DNA of 64,000 bases from Pseudomonas sp. PA27(2017) (lineage in GTDB: Bacteria; Pseudomonadota; Gammaproteobacteria; Pseudomonadales; Pseudomonadaceae), in assembly GCF_001945445.1 (NCBI RefSeq), contig NZ_MSXW01000023.1:62001-126000 (forward strand), read 5' to 3'. This document shows positions 36,507 to 45,598 of this stretch, in pieces. A model generated the notes under the pieces. It was not told the DNA's origin, ran no database searches, and saw nothing but the letters and a program-made list of their open reading frames with translations. How positions within the stretch are numbered: position 1 is the first letter of the stretch; every line of letters starts with the position of its first letter. The position numbers and the translations under genes were made by a program.

Positions 36507-37454
36507 GTGAGCCAGACAACGCCTGCCGTGCGCACCTTCCAGGACCTGATCCTCGCCCTGCAACAATACTGGGCAGAGCAGGGCTGTGTGGTACTGCAAC
36601 CCTATGACATGGAAGTGGGCGCCGGTACCTTCCACACCGCCACGTTCCTGCGCGCCATCGGCCCGGAAACCTGGAACGCCGCTTACGTGCAGCCATCGCG
36701 CCGCCCCACCGACGGCCGCTACGGCGAGAACCCCAACCGCCTGCAGCACTATTACCAGTTCCAAGTGGTGCTCAAACCGAACCCGGAAAACTTCCAAGAG
36801 CTGTACCTGGGCTCGTTGAAGGCCATCGGTATCGACCCGCTGGTGCACGACATCCGTTTCGTCGAAGACAACTGGGAATCGCCGACCCTCGGCGCCTGGG
36901 GTCTGGGCTGGGAAATCTGGCTCAACGGCATGGAAGTCACCCAGTTCACTTATTTCCAGCAAGTCGGCGGCATCGAGTGCTACCCGGTAACCGGCGAGAT
37001 CACCTACGGCCTCGAGCGCCTGGCCATGTATATCCAGGGCGTCGACTCCGTGTACGACCTGGTATGGGCTGACGGCCAGTTCGGCAAGGTGACCTACGGC
37101 GACGTGTTCCACCAGAACGAAGTGGAGCAGTCGACCTACAACTTCGAACATGCCAACGTCGAGAAGCTGTTCGAGCTGTTCGACTTCTATGAAAGCGAAG
37201 CCAACCGCCTGATCGAACTGGAACTGCCGCTGCCGACCTACGAGATGGTCCTCAAGGCTTCGCACACCTTCAACCTGCTGGATGCCCGCCGCGCCATTTC
37301 GGTGACCGCGCGCCAGCAGTACATCCTGCGCGTGCGCACCCTGGCCCGCGCCGTGGCGCAGAGTTATCTGCAGGCCCGTCGCCGCCTGGGCTTCCCGCTC
37401 GCCGCCCCCGATCTGCGTGATGAAGTACTGGCCAAGCTGGAGGCAGCAGAATGA
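36507..37454 (+). CDS. glyQ: Glycyl-tRNA synthetase alpha subunit GlyQ
   Basis: The catalytic subunit (315 aa) of the bacterial alpha2beta2 GlyRS. A GTG start at 36507 with AGGTGA eight bases before it gives the canonical N-terminus [20 protein letters not shown]. Class II features are [39 protein letters not shown] (motif 2) and [24 protein letters not shown] motif 3 (here [12 protein letters not shown]). It overlaps glyS by 4 bases. TATACT at 36462-36467 may be its -10. Confidence 0.98.
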   Translation: MSQTTPAVRTFQDLILALQQYWAEQGCVVLQPYDMEVGAGTFHTATFLRAIGPETWNAAYVQPSRRPTDGRYGENPNRLQHYYQFQVVLKPNPENFQELYLGSLKAIGIDPLVHDIRFVEDNWESPTLGAWGLGWEIWLNGMEVTQFTYFQQVGGIECYPVTGEITYGLERLAMYIQGVDSVYDLVWADGQFGKVTYGDVFHQNEVEQSTYNFEHANVEKLFELFDFYESEANRLIELELPLPTYEMVLKASHTFNLLDARRAISVTARQQYILRVRTLARAVAQSYLQARRRLGFPLAAPDLRDEVLAKLEAAE

Positions 37455-39505
37455 GTGCGCTCGATTTTCTGGTTGAACTGGGCACCGAAGAGCTGCCACC
37501 CAAAGCCCTGAAAACCCTGGGCGAATCCTTCCTCGCCGGTATCGAGAAAGGCCTCAAGGCCGCCGGCCTGAGCTACCGTGGCGCACGTTACTACGCCGCG
37601 CCGCGCCGCCTGGCCGTGCTGGTCGAGCAACTGGCCACCGAGCAGCCGGACCGCACCGTCAACCTCGACGGCCCACCCGTACAGGCCGCCTTCGACGCCG
37701 AAGGCAACCCGACCCAGGCCGCGCTGGGCTTCGCCAAGAAGTGCGGCGTGGAATTGTCGGCCATCGACCAGAGCGGGCCTAAGCTGAAATTCAGCCAGCA
37801 CATCCCTGGCCAGCGCGCCTACACGCTGCTGCCCGGCATCGTGGAAAACTCGCTGAACGAGCTGCCGATTCCCAAGCGCATGCGCTGGGGTGCCCGCAAG
37901 ACCGAATTCGTACGCCCGAGCCAATGGCTGGTGATGCTGTTCGGCGATCAGATCGTCGACTGCGAGATCCTCACCCAGAAGGCCAACCGTTTCTCCCGCG
38001 GCCACCGCTTCCACGCCAACCATGAAGTGCGCATCTCTGCGCCCGCCATGTACGCCCAGGAGCTGCGCGCCGCCTACGTGATCGCCGACGTCGCCGAGCG
38101 CCGCGAGCAGATCGCCAAGCGCATCGAACAGCTGGCCGCCGAGCAGCAGGGCACCGCCATCGTGCCGCCGGCGCTGCTCGACGAAGTCAGCGCCCTGGTC
38201 GAATGGCCGGTGCCGCTGGTCTGCTCCTTCGAGGAGCGCTTCCTGGAAGTACCCCAGGAAGCACTGATCACCACCATGCAGGACAACCAGAAGTACTTCT
38301 GCCTGCTCGATGCCGACGGCAAGCTGCTGCCGCGCTTCATCACCGTGGCCAACGTCGAGAGCAAGGACCCGAGCCAGATCATTTCCGGTAACGAGAAGGT
38401 CGTGCGCCCGCGCCTCACCGACGCCGAGTTCTTCTTCAAGCAGGACAAGAAGCAGCCGCTGGAAGCGTTCAATCAGCGCCTGGCCAACGTGGTGTTCCAG
38501 GCTCAGCTCGGCACCGTCTACGACAAGGCCCAGCGCGTCTCGGCCCTGGCCGGCTTCATCGCCGGGCGTATCGGTGGCGACGCCAAGCGTGGTGCCCGCG
38601 CCGGCCTGCTGAGCAAGTGCGACCTGGCCAGCGAAATGGTCGGCGAGTTCCCGGAGATGCAGGGCATCGCCGGCTACTACTACGCGCTGAACGACGGCGA
38701 GCCGGAAGACGTCGCCCTGGCCCTGAACGAGCAGTACATGCCACGTGGCGCGGGCGCCGAGCTACCGAGCACCCTGACCGGCGCGGCGGTGGCCCTGGCT
38801 GACAAGCTCGACACCCTGGTCGGCATCTTCGGTATCGGCATGCTGCCCACCGGCAGCAAGGACCCCTACGCCCTGCGCCGCGCTGCGCTGGGCGTGCTGC
38901 GCATCCTCATCGAGAAGGGTTTGGAGCTGGATCTGGGCGCCACCGTCGAGTTTGCCGTGCGCCAGTACGCCAGCAAGGTCAAGGCTGCCGGCCTGGCTCC
39001 GCAGGTGCTGGAGTTCATCTTCGACCGCCTGCGTGCGCGCTACGAAGACGAAGGCGTGGATGTGTCCGTCTACCAGGCCGTGCGCGCCGTGAACCCGCTG
39101 TCGCCGCTGGACTTCGACCAACGCGTGCAGGCCGTACAGGCCTTCCGCAAGCTGCCTGAAGCCGAAGCACTGGCCGCCGCCAACAAGCGTGTGTCCAACC
39201 TGCTGAGCAAGGCCGACGGGCAAGTGGCGAGCAGCATCGAAGCTCACTACTTCGATACACCGGCCGAGTTCACCCTCAACGCTGCGATCCAGAAGGCCGA
39301 CAACGCCGTGCAGCCACTGGCGCAATCGCGTCAGTACCGCGAGGCGCTGGCTCAGCTGGCTTCGCTGCGCACGCCGGTGGACGCCTTCTTCGAAGCGGTG
39401 CTGGTCAACGCCGAAGACCCCAAGGTTCGTGCCAACCGCTATGCGCTGCTGGCTCGTCTGCGTGGGTTGTTCCTGGGCGTCGCCGACATCTCGGTACTGG
39501 GCTGA
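37451..39505 (+). CDS. glyS: Glycyl-tRNA synthetase beta subunit GlyS
   Basis: The tRNA-binding subunit (684 aa). The N-terminus is [20 protein letters not shown]; the HD-like central region has [20 protein letters not shown] and [37 protein letters not shown], then a C-terminal anticodon-binding domain with [19 protein letters not shown], complete it. Coupled to glyQ and followed by a hairpin terminator. Confidence 0.98.
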   Translation: MSALDFLVELGTEELPPKALKTLGESFLAGIEKGLKAAGLSYRGARYYAAPRRLAVLVEQLATEQPDRTVNLDGPPVQAAFDAEGNPTQAALGFAKKCGVELSAIDQSGPKLKFSQHIPGQRAYTLLPGIVENSLNELPIPKRMRWGARKTEFVRPSQWLVMLFGDQIVDCEILTQKANRFSRGHRFHANHEVRISAPAMYAQELRAAYVIADVAERREQIAKRIEQLAAEQQGTAIVPPALLDEVSALVEWPVPLVCSFEERFLEVPQEALITTMQDNQKYFCLLDADGKLLPRFITVANVESKDPSQIISGNEKVVRPRLTDAEFFFKQDKKQPLEAFNQRLANVVFQAQLGTVYDKAQRVSALAGFIAGRIGGDAKRGARAGLLSKCDLASEMVGEFPEMQGIAGYYYALNDGEPEDVALALNEQYMPRGAGAELPSTLTGAAVALADKLDTLVGIFGIGMLPTGSKDPYALRRAALGVLRILIEKGLELDLGATVEFAVRQYASKVKAAGLAPQVLEFIFDRLRARYEDEGVDVSVYQAVRAVNPLSPLDFDQRVQAVQAFRKLPEAEALAAANKRVSNLLSKADGQVASSIEAHYFDTPAEFTLNAAIQKADNAVQPLAQSRQYREALAQLASLRTPVDAFFEAVLVNAEDPKVRANRYALLARLRGLFLGVADISVLG

Positions 39506-39512
39506 TGACCTT

Positions 39513-39535
39513 GCCCGGCCCACGCAGGGCCGGGC
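39513..39535 (+). terminator. Hairpin terminator after glyS
   Basis: 8-bp stem GCCCGGCC/GGCCGGGC with a 7-base loop, 8 bases past the glyS stop. Confidence 0.6.
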
Positions 39536-39540
39536 ACTAA

Positions 39541-39680
39541 CAGGTTGCTGAAAAACTACTTGCGTTGCTATCGCGGCGTTAAAAGCAGGCTCCAAATGCT
39601 CATGTACTACTCGTACACTCCGCTTTCTCGCCTGCTTTTGCCTTGCGCTAGCTGCCTCACCTACGTTTTTCAAAAACCTG
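39541..39680 (-). repeat. 140-bp palindromic-end repeat, copy 3
   Basis: Bounded by CAGGTTGCTGAAAAACTAC (39541) and, read in reverse from 39680, CAGGTTTTTGAAAAACGTA, so the ends are imperfect inverted repeats of ~19 bases. On the minus strand the core GGCGAGAAAGCGGAGTGTAC begins at offset 48 from the end, the same offset as in the riboswitch copy. It fills the glyS-gmhB spacer, and its outer end supplies sequence just before the gmhB ribosome site. Confidence 0.8.
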
Positions 39681-39693
39681 CGAAGGAACATGC

Positions 39694-40227
39694 GTGAAGC
39701 TGATCATTCTGGACCGCGACGGGGTCATCAACCAGGATTCCGACGCCTATATCAAAAGCCTCGAGGAGTGGATTCCGATCCCCGGCTCCATCGAGGCCAT
39801 CGCCGCGCTGAGCAAGGCGGGCTGGACCGTGGCCGTGGCCACCAACCAGTCCGGCATCGCCCGCGGCTATTACCCGCTGAGCGTGCTGGAAGCCATGCAT
39901 GCGCGGTTGCGTGAGCTGGTGGCGGAGCAGGGCGGTGAAGTCGGCCTGATCGTGCAATGCCCCCACGGCCCGAACGACGGCTGCGATTGCCGCAAGCCCA
40001 AGCCTGGCATGCTGCGCCAGATTGGCGCGCACTATGATGTGCCGCTCGCCAGCGTGTGGTTCGTCGGCGACAGCGCCAGTGACCTGGAAACGGCGCTCGC
40101 CGTCGACTGTCAGCCCGTGCTGGTGAAAACCGGCAAGGGCGAACGCACCCTGGCCAAAGCTGTTCTGCCAACCGGCACCCTGATATTCGACGACCTGGCG
40201 GCCGTGGCTGCCCGGCTTCTCACTTGA
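39694..40227 (+). CDS. gmhB: D-glycero-beta-D-manno-heptose-1,7-bisphosphate 7-phosphatase GmhB
   Basis: A HAD phosphatase (177 aa) of the ADP-heptose pathway for LPS inner core. A GTG start at 39694 follows AAGGA at six-base spacing. Motif I is LIILDRDGVINQDSDAYIKS (DxD). VAVATNQSGIARGYYP is motif II, and DCRKPKPGM holds the motif III Lys. The zinc loop is CPHGPNDGCDC (Cys-His-Cys-Cys), and the motif IV acids are in FVGDSASDLETA. It overlaps or abuts the plsC frame. Confidence 0.96.
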   Translation: MKLIILDRDGVINQDSDAYIKSLEEWIPIPGSIEAIAALSKAGWTVAVATNQSGIARGYYPLSVLEAMHARLRELVAEQGGEVGLIVQCPHGPNDGCDCRKPKPGMLRQIGAHYDVPLASVWFVGDSASDLETALAVDCQPVLVKTGKGERTLAKAVLPTGTLIFDDLAAVAARLLT

Positions 40228-40262
40228 TAGCGCAGGCACGCCCTGCCACGGTAATCGCTCCC

Positions 40263-41039
40263 ATGTCGCCAGTGCAGTCCCTCAGAACCGTACTCTTCTA
40301 CCTGCTGCTGTCTTCCAGCTCGTTCGTCTGGTGCATCATCAGCGTGTTCGTCGCACCCTTCCTGCCGTTCCGTGCCCGCTACCGCTTCGTGGTGCAGGCC
40401 TGGTGCCGCAGTGCGGTCTGGCTGGCCAAGGTGGTTGCCGGCATCAAGTACGAGGTCACGGGTGCAGAAAACGTCCCTGAGCGCCCCTGTGTGATTCTCG
40501 CCAAGCACCAGAGCACTTGGGAGACCTTCTTCCTGTGCGCCTACTTCGAGCCGTTGAGCCAGGTCATCAAGCGCGAACTGATGTACGTGCCGTTTTTCGG
40601 CTGGGCGCTGTCCATGCTCAAGCCCATCGCCATCGACCGCAGCAACCCCAAGGCCGCACTCAAGCAACTCGCCCAACAGGGCCGTACGCGTCTGGAGCAG
40701 GGCGCTTGGGTGCTGGTGTTCCCGGAAGGCACGCGCATTCCCGATGGCCAGATCGGCAAGTTCTCCCGCGGCGGCACCGCTCTGGCGGTGAACAGCAATC
40801 TGCCGGTGCTGCCGATTGCCCACAACGCCGGGCAGTTCTGGCCGAAGGACGGCTGGAGCAAGAAACCGGGCGTGGTACAGGTGGTGATCGGCCCGGCGAT
40901 GTACGCCGAGGGCGAGGGCCCGCGGGCAATCGCCAACCTCAACGATCGCGTCTTCGAATGGGTCAGCCAGGCCCAGTGCCAGATCGGCGCGCTCAACCCA
41001 CAGACAGAAGCGGTGGAAACGGCCAACGATCTAGCCTGA
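40263..41039 (+). CDS. plsC: 1-acyl-sn-glycerol-3-phosphate acyltransferase PlsC
   Basis: Makes phosphatidic acid from lysophosphatidic acid (258 aa). A membrane anchor (VLFYLLLSSSSFVWCIISVF) precedes the acceptor motif AKHQSTWETFFLC (H-x4-E in place of the common H-x4-D), then VPFFGWALSMLKPIAIDRSN and VFPEGTR. The start is taken at the ATG at 40263; a TTG at 40224 overlapping gmhB is possible. The position between gmhB and gyrB matches PA0005 of P. aeruginosa, where gyrB follows directly; here a 6-kb lipid cluster intervenes. Confidence 0.93.
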   Translation: MSPVQSLRTVLFYLLLSSSSFVWCIISVFVAPFLPFRARYRFVVQAWCRSAVWLAKVVAGIKYEVTGAENVPERPCVILAKHQSTWETFFLCAYFEPLSQVIKRELMYVPFFGWALSMLKPIAIDRSNPKAALKQLAQQGRTRLEQGAWVLVFPEGTRIPDGQIGKFSRGGTALAVNSNLPVLPIAHNAGQFWPKDGWSKKPGVVQVVIGPAMYAEGEGPRAIANLNDRVFEWVSQAQCQIGALNPQTEAVETANDLA

Positions 41040-41408
41040 CGCGTTCTGTGGATAACCTGTTGAGCAATTTCCCATTTAATTGAGTTTTCGCATCCAGGGT
41101 ACTGATAAATAAGGATTTTTATAGGTACCCATTCTGTCGATAAAGTGGGCATAAGTTTTTTGCGCGGCACATGACGATGTTCACGTTGGCATATCGCCTG
41201 GCAGGGGCCTAAACGGCTAAGCTGACGCAAATTATTGCAGAACGTGTTCACAGCCTCGCGAGCTATCGCGGTTTAAGGCAAGCGCGGGCGAGGAAGCGGA
41301 GTTTACTGCGGTAAATGAGCATCTGAAGCCCGCGTTAAACGCCGCAGCGCGGACGCGCAGCAGGCTGTGGCACGTTCTGAGAAACATGGCGAAACGGAGT
41401 TCGTGTTC
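41040..41408. other. Spacer with AT-rich segment upstream of the lipid cluster
   Basis: There is no gene in these 369 bases. A perfect DnaA-type box TGTGGATAA lies at 41047-41055, followed by an AT-rich stretch to about 41160 that could hold the promoter of the cluster. The 142-bp repeat copy 2 occupies 41238-41379. A single box is not enough to suggest an origin. Confidence 0.6.
41238..41379 (+). repeat. 142-bp palindromic-end repeat, copy 2
   Basis: Bounded by CAGAACGTG (41238) and its exact complement CACGTTCTG (41371-41379). The core GGCGAGGAAGCGGAGTTTAC begins at offset 49 and continues with TGAGCAT, as in the copies at 7924 and 39541. The element ends 30 bases before the first gene of the lipid cluster, and GGAG of that gene's ribosome site lies just outside it. 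Confidence 0.8.
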
Positions 41409-42026
41409 ATGCTTTCGATCTATCAGTTGAAACCTCGCTTTCAGAATCTGCTGCGCCCCTTGGTGCAACGCCTCTACGACCGTGGCGTCACTGCCAACCA
41501 GGTGACGCTGGCCGCTGCCATGGTGTCGGTGCTCATCGGCCTGCTGTTGGCGCTCTTTCCCGACCGCCTCTGGCTGTTCGCACTGATCCCGCTGTGGATG
41601 ATTCTGCGCATGGCCCTCAACGCCGTGGACGGCATGCTGGCCCGCGAGTTCGGCCAGCAATCCACTTTGGGCGCCTACCTCAACGAACTGTGCGACGTGA
41701 TCGCCGATGCCGCCCTGTTCCTGCCTTTCGCCTTGCTGCCTGGCGTGTCGCCGACCTTGGTCGTGGTGCTGGTGCTGTTCGCGCTGATCAGCGAGTACGC
41801 CGGGGTAATGGGCCCCATGGTCGGCGCCTCACGCCGCTACGACGGCCCGATGGGCAAGAGCGACCGCGCCTTCTGCTTCGGCGTGCTCGGTGCCGGGGTC
41901 GCCAGCGCGCTGCTGCCGCTGGGCTGGATCGATCCGATTCTGGCGGTGATCACCGCGCTGCTGCTGTACACGCTGTTCAACCGCGTACGCCAGGGTCTGG
42001 CGCAAGCGTCTTCTTCTGCGCAATAG
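41409..42026 (+). CDS. CDP-alcohol phosphatidyltransferase, YnbA-like
   Basis: A 205-aa membrane enzyme with about six helices. The CDP-alcohol motif reads N-AV-D-G-ML-A-R, eight residues, G-AYL-N-ELC-D. So the usual D-x2-D-G-x2-A-R-x8-G-x3-D-x3-D has Asn at the first and third Asp positions. As I recall, E. coli YnbA shows the same two changes, so this is probably a subgroup trait and not damage. The enzyme should couple a CDP-lipid to an alcohol, but its acceptor is unknown. The N-terminus is LSIYQLKPRFQNLLRPLVQ. It heads a same-strand run of six genes with very short gaps, inserted between plsC and gyrB. Confidence 0.85.
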   Translation: MLSIYQLKPRFQNLLRPLVQRLYDRGVTANQVTLAAAMVSVLIGLLLALFPDRLWLFALIPLWMILRMALNAVDGMLAREFGQQSTLGAYLNELCDVIADAALFLPFALLPGVSPTLVVVLVLFALISEYAGVMGPMVGASRRYDGPMGKSDRAFCFGVLGAGVASALLPLGWIDPILAVITALLLYTLFNRVRQGLAQASSSAQ

Positions 42027-42036
42027 GAATGCCTCG

Positions 42037-43794
42037 ATGACTGAAGTTCGCTCCAATTCCTTCACGACCCACGACGGCGTAAGCCTGTTCTACCGGCACT
42101 GGCCAGCGGAGGCTATGCAGCCGGAGGCAGCCCGCCGCGCTATCGTGATGTTTCACCGCGGCCACGAGCATGGCGGGCGCATGGCCCACCTGGTCGAGGA
42201 ACTGGGCCTGCAGGGCTTCGACTTCTTCGCCTGGGACGCCCGTGGCCATGGCGAATCGCCTGGGGAGCGGGGCGACAGCCCGAGCTTCGCCACCAGCGTG
42301 CGCGACGTGCAGACCTTCATCGACCATATCGCGGCCACCTACGGTATCGACACCGCGGACATGGTGGTGCTGGCCCAGAGCGTTGGCGCCGTGGTGATTT
42401 CTACCTGGGCCCACGACTATGCACCGAAGATCCGTGCTCTGGTGCTCGCCTCACCAGCCTTCAAGGTCAAGCTGTACGTACCCTTCGCTCGCCCGGGCCT
42501 GAAGCTGATGCGCGCCTGGCGCGGCAATTTCTTCGTCAACAGCTACGTGAAGGCCAGGTTTCTCAGCCACGACCCGCAGCGCATCGCCTCCTTCGAGGCC
42601 GACCCACTGATCAGCCGACCGATTTCGGTGAACATGCTGCTGGGCCTCTACGACGCTGCCGAACGTGTGGTCGCCGATGCCCAGGCGATTCAGATTCCCA
42701 CCCAGTTGCTGATCTCCGGCAGCGACTTCGTGGTGCACCGCAAACCCCAGGAGCAATTCTTCGCACGTCTGGGCAGCCTGGACAAGGAAATGCACATCCT
42801 GCCCGGGTTCTTTCACGACACCCTGGGCGAGCGTGATCGTGCCCATGCCCTCAGTCGCGTCCGCCGATTCGTGCTCAAGGCGTTCGAGCAGTCGCTGCAG
42901 CGCCCTTCACTGCTCAATGCTGACCGACTCGGCTGGAGCTGTGCCGAAGCCGAAGAGCTGGCGGCGCCGCTACCAGTAAACTCCCCGCGCGACCTTTACT
43001 GGCGCGCTACGCGGGCCAGCATGCGCCTCGGCAGTAACCTTTCCGCTGGTGTGAAACTGGGCTTCGAGACTGGCTTCGATTCGGGCAGCACCCTGGACTA
43101 CGTGTACCGCAACACGCCGACCGGTAGCTCGCCGATTGGTCGGCTGATCGACCGCAACTACCTGAACTCCATCGGCTGGCGGGGCATTCGCCAGCGCAAG
43201 GTGCACGCCGAGGAGCTGCTGCGTCTGGCCATGGGCAAACTGCGCGAGAGCGGCAGCGAGGTGCGTATCGTCGACATCGCTGCCGGTCATGGCCGCTACA
43301 TCCTCGAAGCACTGGAGCAGGGCAACGACAAGCCGGATTCGATCCTGCTGCGCGACTACAGCGACATCAACGTACGTGACGGCTCGGCATTGATCGAGCA
43401 GAAAGGCCTGGGCAGAATCGCCCGCTTCGTCAAAGGCGACGCTTTCGACAAGGCCGACCTGGCAGCGCTGGATCCCAAACCGACCCTGGCGGTGGTCTCC
43501 GGCCTCTATGAACTGTTCGCCAGCAACGCGATGGTCAGCAACTCGCTGGCTGGTCTGGCCGAGGCCTTGGAAGAGGGCGGTTACCTGATCTACACCGGCC
43601 AACCCTGGCACCCGCAATTGGAGCTGATTGCCCGTGCCCTGACCAGCCACCGCGGCGGCGAAGCCTGGGTGATGCGCCGGCGCAGCCAGGCGGAGATGGA
43701 CCAATTGGTCGAGGCGGCCGGTTTTCGCAAGATCACCCAGCGCATCGACGAGTGGGGCATCTTCAGCGTGTCCCTGGCGCAGCGGGTGTCCTGA
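42037..43794 (+). CDS. Alpha/beta hydrolase - SAM methyltransferase fusion, YnbC-like
   Basis: A 585-aa two-domain protein. Residues 1-~290 form an alpha/beta hydrolase: FFAWDARGHGESPGERGDS, the nucleophile Ser115 in LAQSVGAVV (Ala replaces the first Gly of GxSxG), Asp in LISGSDFVVHRK, and His in LPGFFHDTLGERD. It resembles monoglyceride lipases. Residues ~400-585 form a class I methyltransferase beginning VRIVDIAAGHGRYILEALEQ (residue 409), with SGLYELFASN and a C-terminal EMDQLVEAAGF. The same fusion is found in E. coli YnbC. It may remodel or methylate the lipid made by the cluster; this is inference. It starts 10 bases after the YnbA-like gene. Confidence 0.88.
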   Translation: MTEVRSNSFTTHDGVSLFYRHWPAEAMQPEAARRAIVMFHRGHEHGGRMAHLVEELGLQGFDFFAWDARGHGESPGERGDSPSFATSVRDVQTFIDHIAATYGIDTADMVVLAQSVGAVVISTWAHDYAPKIRALVLASPAFKVKLYVPFARPGLKLMRAWRGNFFVNSYVKARFLSHDPQRIASFEADPLISRPISVNMLLGLYDAAERVVADAQAIQIPTQLLISGSDFVVHRKPQEQFFARLGSLDKEMHILPGFFHDTLGERDRAHALSRVRRFVLKAFEQSLQRPSLLNADRLGWSCAEAEELAAPLPVNSPRDLYWRATRASMRLGSNLSAGVKLGFETGFDSGSTLDYVYRNTPTGSSPIGRLIDRNYLNSIGWRGIRQRKVHAEELLRLAMGKLRESGSEVRIVDIAAGHGRYILEALEQGNDKPDSILLRDYSDINVRDGSALIEQKGLGRIARFVKGDAFDKADLAALDPKPTLAVVSGLYELFASNAMVSNSLAGLAEALEEGGYLIYTGQPWHPQLELIARALTSHRGGEAWVMRRRSQAEMDQLVEAAGFRKITQRIDEWGIFSVSLAQRVS

Positions 43795-45143
43795 TGGCGC
43801 CCGTAGCGGTCGCCCCGGAAACCGGCCTATGGAAGCGCGGCGTACTCTGGCTGCTGCTGCTCGCGCCGCTGTTCTTTGGCACCTACGGCTTCGCCAACGG
43901 TTACACCGCCCAACGCGACGACGTCGGCAGCCTGGTGTTCGGCTGGGAGCGGCAGATTCCCCTATGGCCGTGGACGATCATTCCCTACTGGTCGATCGAC
44001 CTGCTCTACGGCCTGGCCTTCCTGCTACCGGCTACCCGTACTGCGGTGGATCGCCTCGGCCTGCGACTGCTCACCGCGCAGGTGATCTGCATCACCTGCT
44101 TTTTGCTCTGGCCGTTGCGTTTCACCTTCGACCGGCCGGCGCTGGATGGGCTGTTCGGGCTGATGTTCGATGTGCTGATGGGTTTCGACAAACCGTTCAA
44201 CCAAGCGCCTTCGCTGCATATCACCCTGCTGGTGGTGCTCTGGGCGTGCTTTGCTCAGCACGCCAGTGGCCTGCGGCGCGTGGTTGTGCACATCTGGTTT
44301 TTCTTGATCGGCCTGTCGGTACTGACCACCTGGCAGCACCATTTCATCGACGTACCGACCGGCATGCTCGCCGGCTTCCTGTGTCTATGGCTGTGGCCCA
44401 GCGAAGGCCGCAGCCCGCTGCTGACCTGGCGCCTGGCACGTGATCCGAAGCGCTGGCGGCTGGCCCTGCGCTATGCCTTTGGCGCGGCTTTGTGCAGCGC
44501 GCTGGCGATCCATTTCAGCGGCGCGGCCCTGTGGTTGCTGTGGCCGGCCTTGTCGCTGCTGATGGTGGCGCTCAATTACGCGCTGTTCGGCGCCGCGGGT
44601 TTCCAGAAGCGTGCCGATGGCCGCCTAAGCGCCGCCAGCACCTGGCTGTTGGCCCCCTATCTGGCCGCCGCCTGGATCAATTCCCGTGCCTGGACGCGCA
44701 AGCATCCGCAGCCCGATGAAGTGGCCGATGGCGTATGGCTGGGGCGTATTCCCGGCAGGGAGGAAGCGCAGAACTTCGCCGCCATCGCTGATCTCTGCGC
44801 CGAGCTGCCGTGCCGGGTCGAGGGCAAGGCCTACCGCGAACTGGGCAACCTCGACCTGATCGCCCCCAGCAGCAAACATTGCCTGCAGGCGGCCCTGGCC
44901 ATCGAGGATCTGCGTCGTCACGGGCCGGTGCTGGTGTGTTGCGCCCTGGGCTACTCACGCAGCGCCACCGCCATCGCCGCCTGGTTACTGCACAGCGGTC
45001 GCTGCAGGAGCGTCGCAGAGGCCGTTTCGACGCTGCGCCAGGCTCGCCCACAGGTCGTACTGGGAAGCGTGCATCTGCAGGCGCTGGAAGGCCTTCCAGC
45101 GCCATACTTATCCACAGACGGAGGCGTGCTGCATGGCCAGTGA
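43794..45143 (+). CDS. Double phosphatase: PAP2-like membrane domain plus dual-specificity phosphatase, YnbD-like
   Basis: A 449-aa fusion. The N-terminal ~300 residues hold about ten helices and a PAP2_3/Aur1-like site: NQAPSLHITLL (near residue 138) and TTWQHHFIDVPTGMLAGF, with His and Asp of the lipid-phosphatase or inositol-phosphotransferase type. The C-terminal ~130 residues form a dual-specificity phosphatase with C383 and R389 in LVCCALGYSRSATAIAAWL (C-x5-R-S). It could dephosphorylate a phosphatidyl-alcohol-phosphate intermediate, as PgpP/PTPMT1-like enzymes do. The start ATG overlaps the preceding stop by one base. Confidence 0.86.
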   Translation: MAPVAVAPETGLWKRGVLWLLLLAPLFFGTYGFANGYTAQRDDVGSLVFGWERQIPLWPWTIIPYWSIDLLYGLAFLLPATRTAVDRLGLRLLTAQVICITCFLLWPLRFTFDRPALDGLFGLMFDVLMGFDKPFNQAPSLHITLLVVLWACFAQHASGLRRVVVHIWFFLIGLSVLTTWQHHFIDVPTGMLAGFLCLWLWPSEGRSPLLTWRLARDPKRWRLALRYAFGAALCSALAIHFSGAALWLLWPALSLLMVALNYALFGAAGFQKRADGRLSAASTWLLAPYLAAAWINSRAWTRKHPQPDEVADGVWLGRIPGREEAQNFAAIADLCAELPCRVEGKAYRELGNLDLIAPSSKHCLQAALAIEDLRRHGPVLVCCALGYSRSATAIAAWLLHSGRCRSVAEAVSTLRQARPQVVLGSVHLQALEGLPAPYLSTDGGVLHGQ

Positions 45144-45588
45144 GATGCACCTCAGGCTGATCGCCGCCATGCTGCGCCGCGGTAAAGCCCTCGACCGCGC
45201 ATCCAGCGCCCTGAGCCTGTTGGCGCTGGTCATCGGTCTGGGCCCCTTGCTCGGTTTCATGGCGCTGAGCACGGGCGCGGCCGTATGCATCGCACTGCTG
45301 GCGTGCGGGCTGATCCAGAAGTATTACGCCCTGCGCGTCGCCCTCGATGCCGAGCTGCTCGCCAGCCTGGCTGCAGCGCCCGAGCAGCTGGATCGGCGTA
45401 CCGCAGAGCTCGACCAGGCGCTGGCGTCCCTGGGCCGCCAGATCGAGCCAGCGCGCAGCTGGGAACAACGCACCCAGGGTGCCGTGCGCCTGCTGCGTTT
45501 GCAGGCGCTGTGGCTGGCTCTGCAACTGTTGGTCGCACTGGCAGCCATCGTGCTGATGCCATGGCTCTCACACATTCGATTCGGATAA
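45133..45588 (+). CDS. Small membrane protein of the lipid cluster, unknown function
   Basis: A 151-aa protein with two or three hydrophobic segments: LSLLALVIGLGPLLGFMALS, TGAAVCIALLACGLIQKYYA and the C-terminal LALQLLVALAAIVLMPWLS. A central Glu/Ala/Leu-rich helix (about 70-110) may be a coiled coil. GGAGG lies before the ATG, and the gene overlaps the YnbD-like gene by 11 bases. I recognise no family. The E. coli ynbABCD cluster, as I recall it, has no equivalent, so it may be specific to this form of the cluster. Confidence 0.7.
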   Translation: MASEMHLRLIAAMLRRGKALDRASSALSLLALVIGLGPLLGFMALSTGAAVCIALLACGLIQKYYALRVALDAELLASLAAAPEQLDRRTAELDQALASLGRQIEPARSWEQRTQGAVRLLRLQALWLALQLLVALAAIVLMPWLSHIRFG

Positions 45589-45598
45589 GGACTCTGTC

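Noticed and set aside
39690..39914. An ATG-started frame at 39690 overlapping gmhB
   Set aside because: It is out of frame with the HAD phosphatase motifs; the GTG at 39694 gives the full GmhB sequence.
41047..41160. A third origin, suggested by one DnaA box next to AT-rich DNA after plsC
   Set aside because: Only one box is present and the segment has no similarity to the module shared by the two origin regions.
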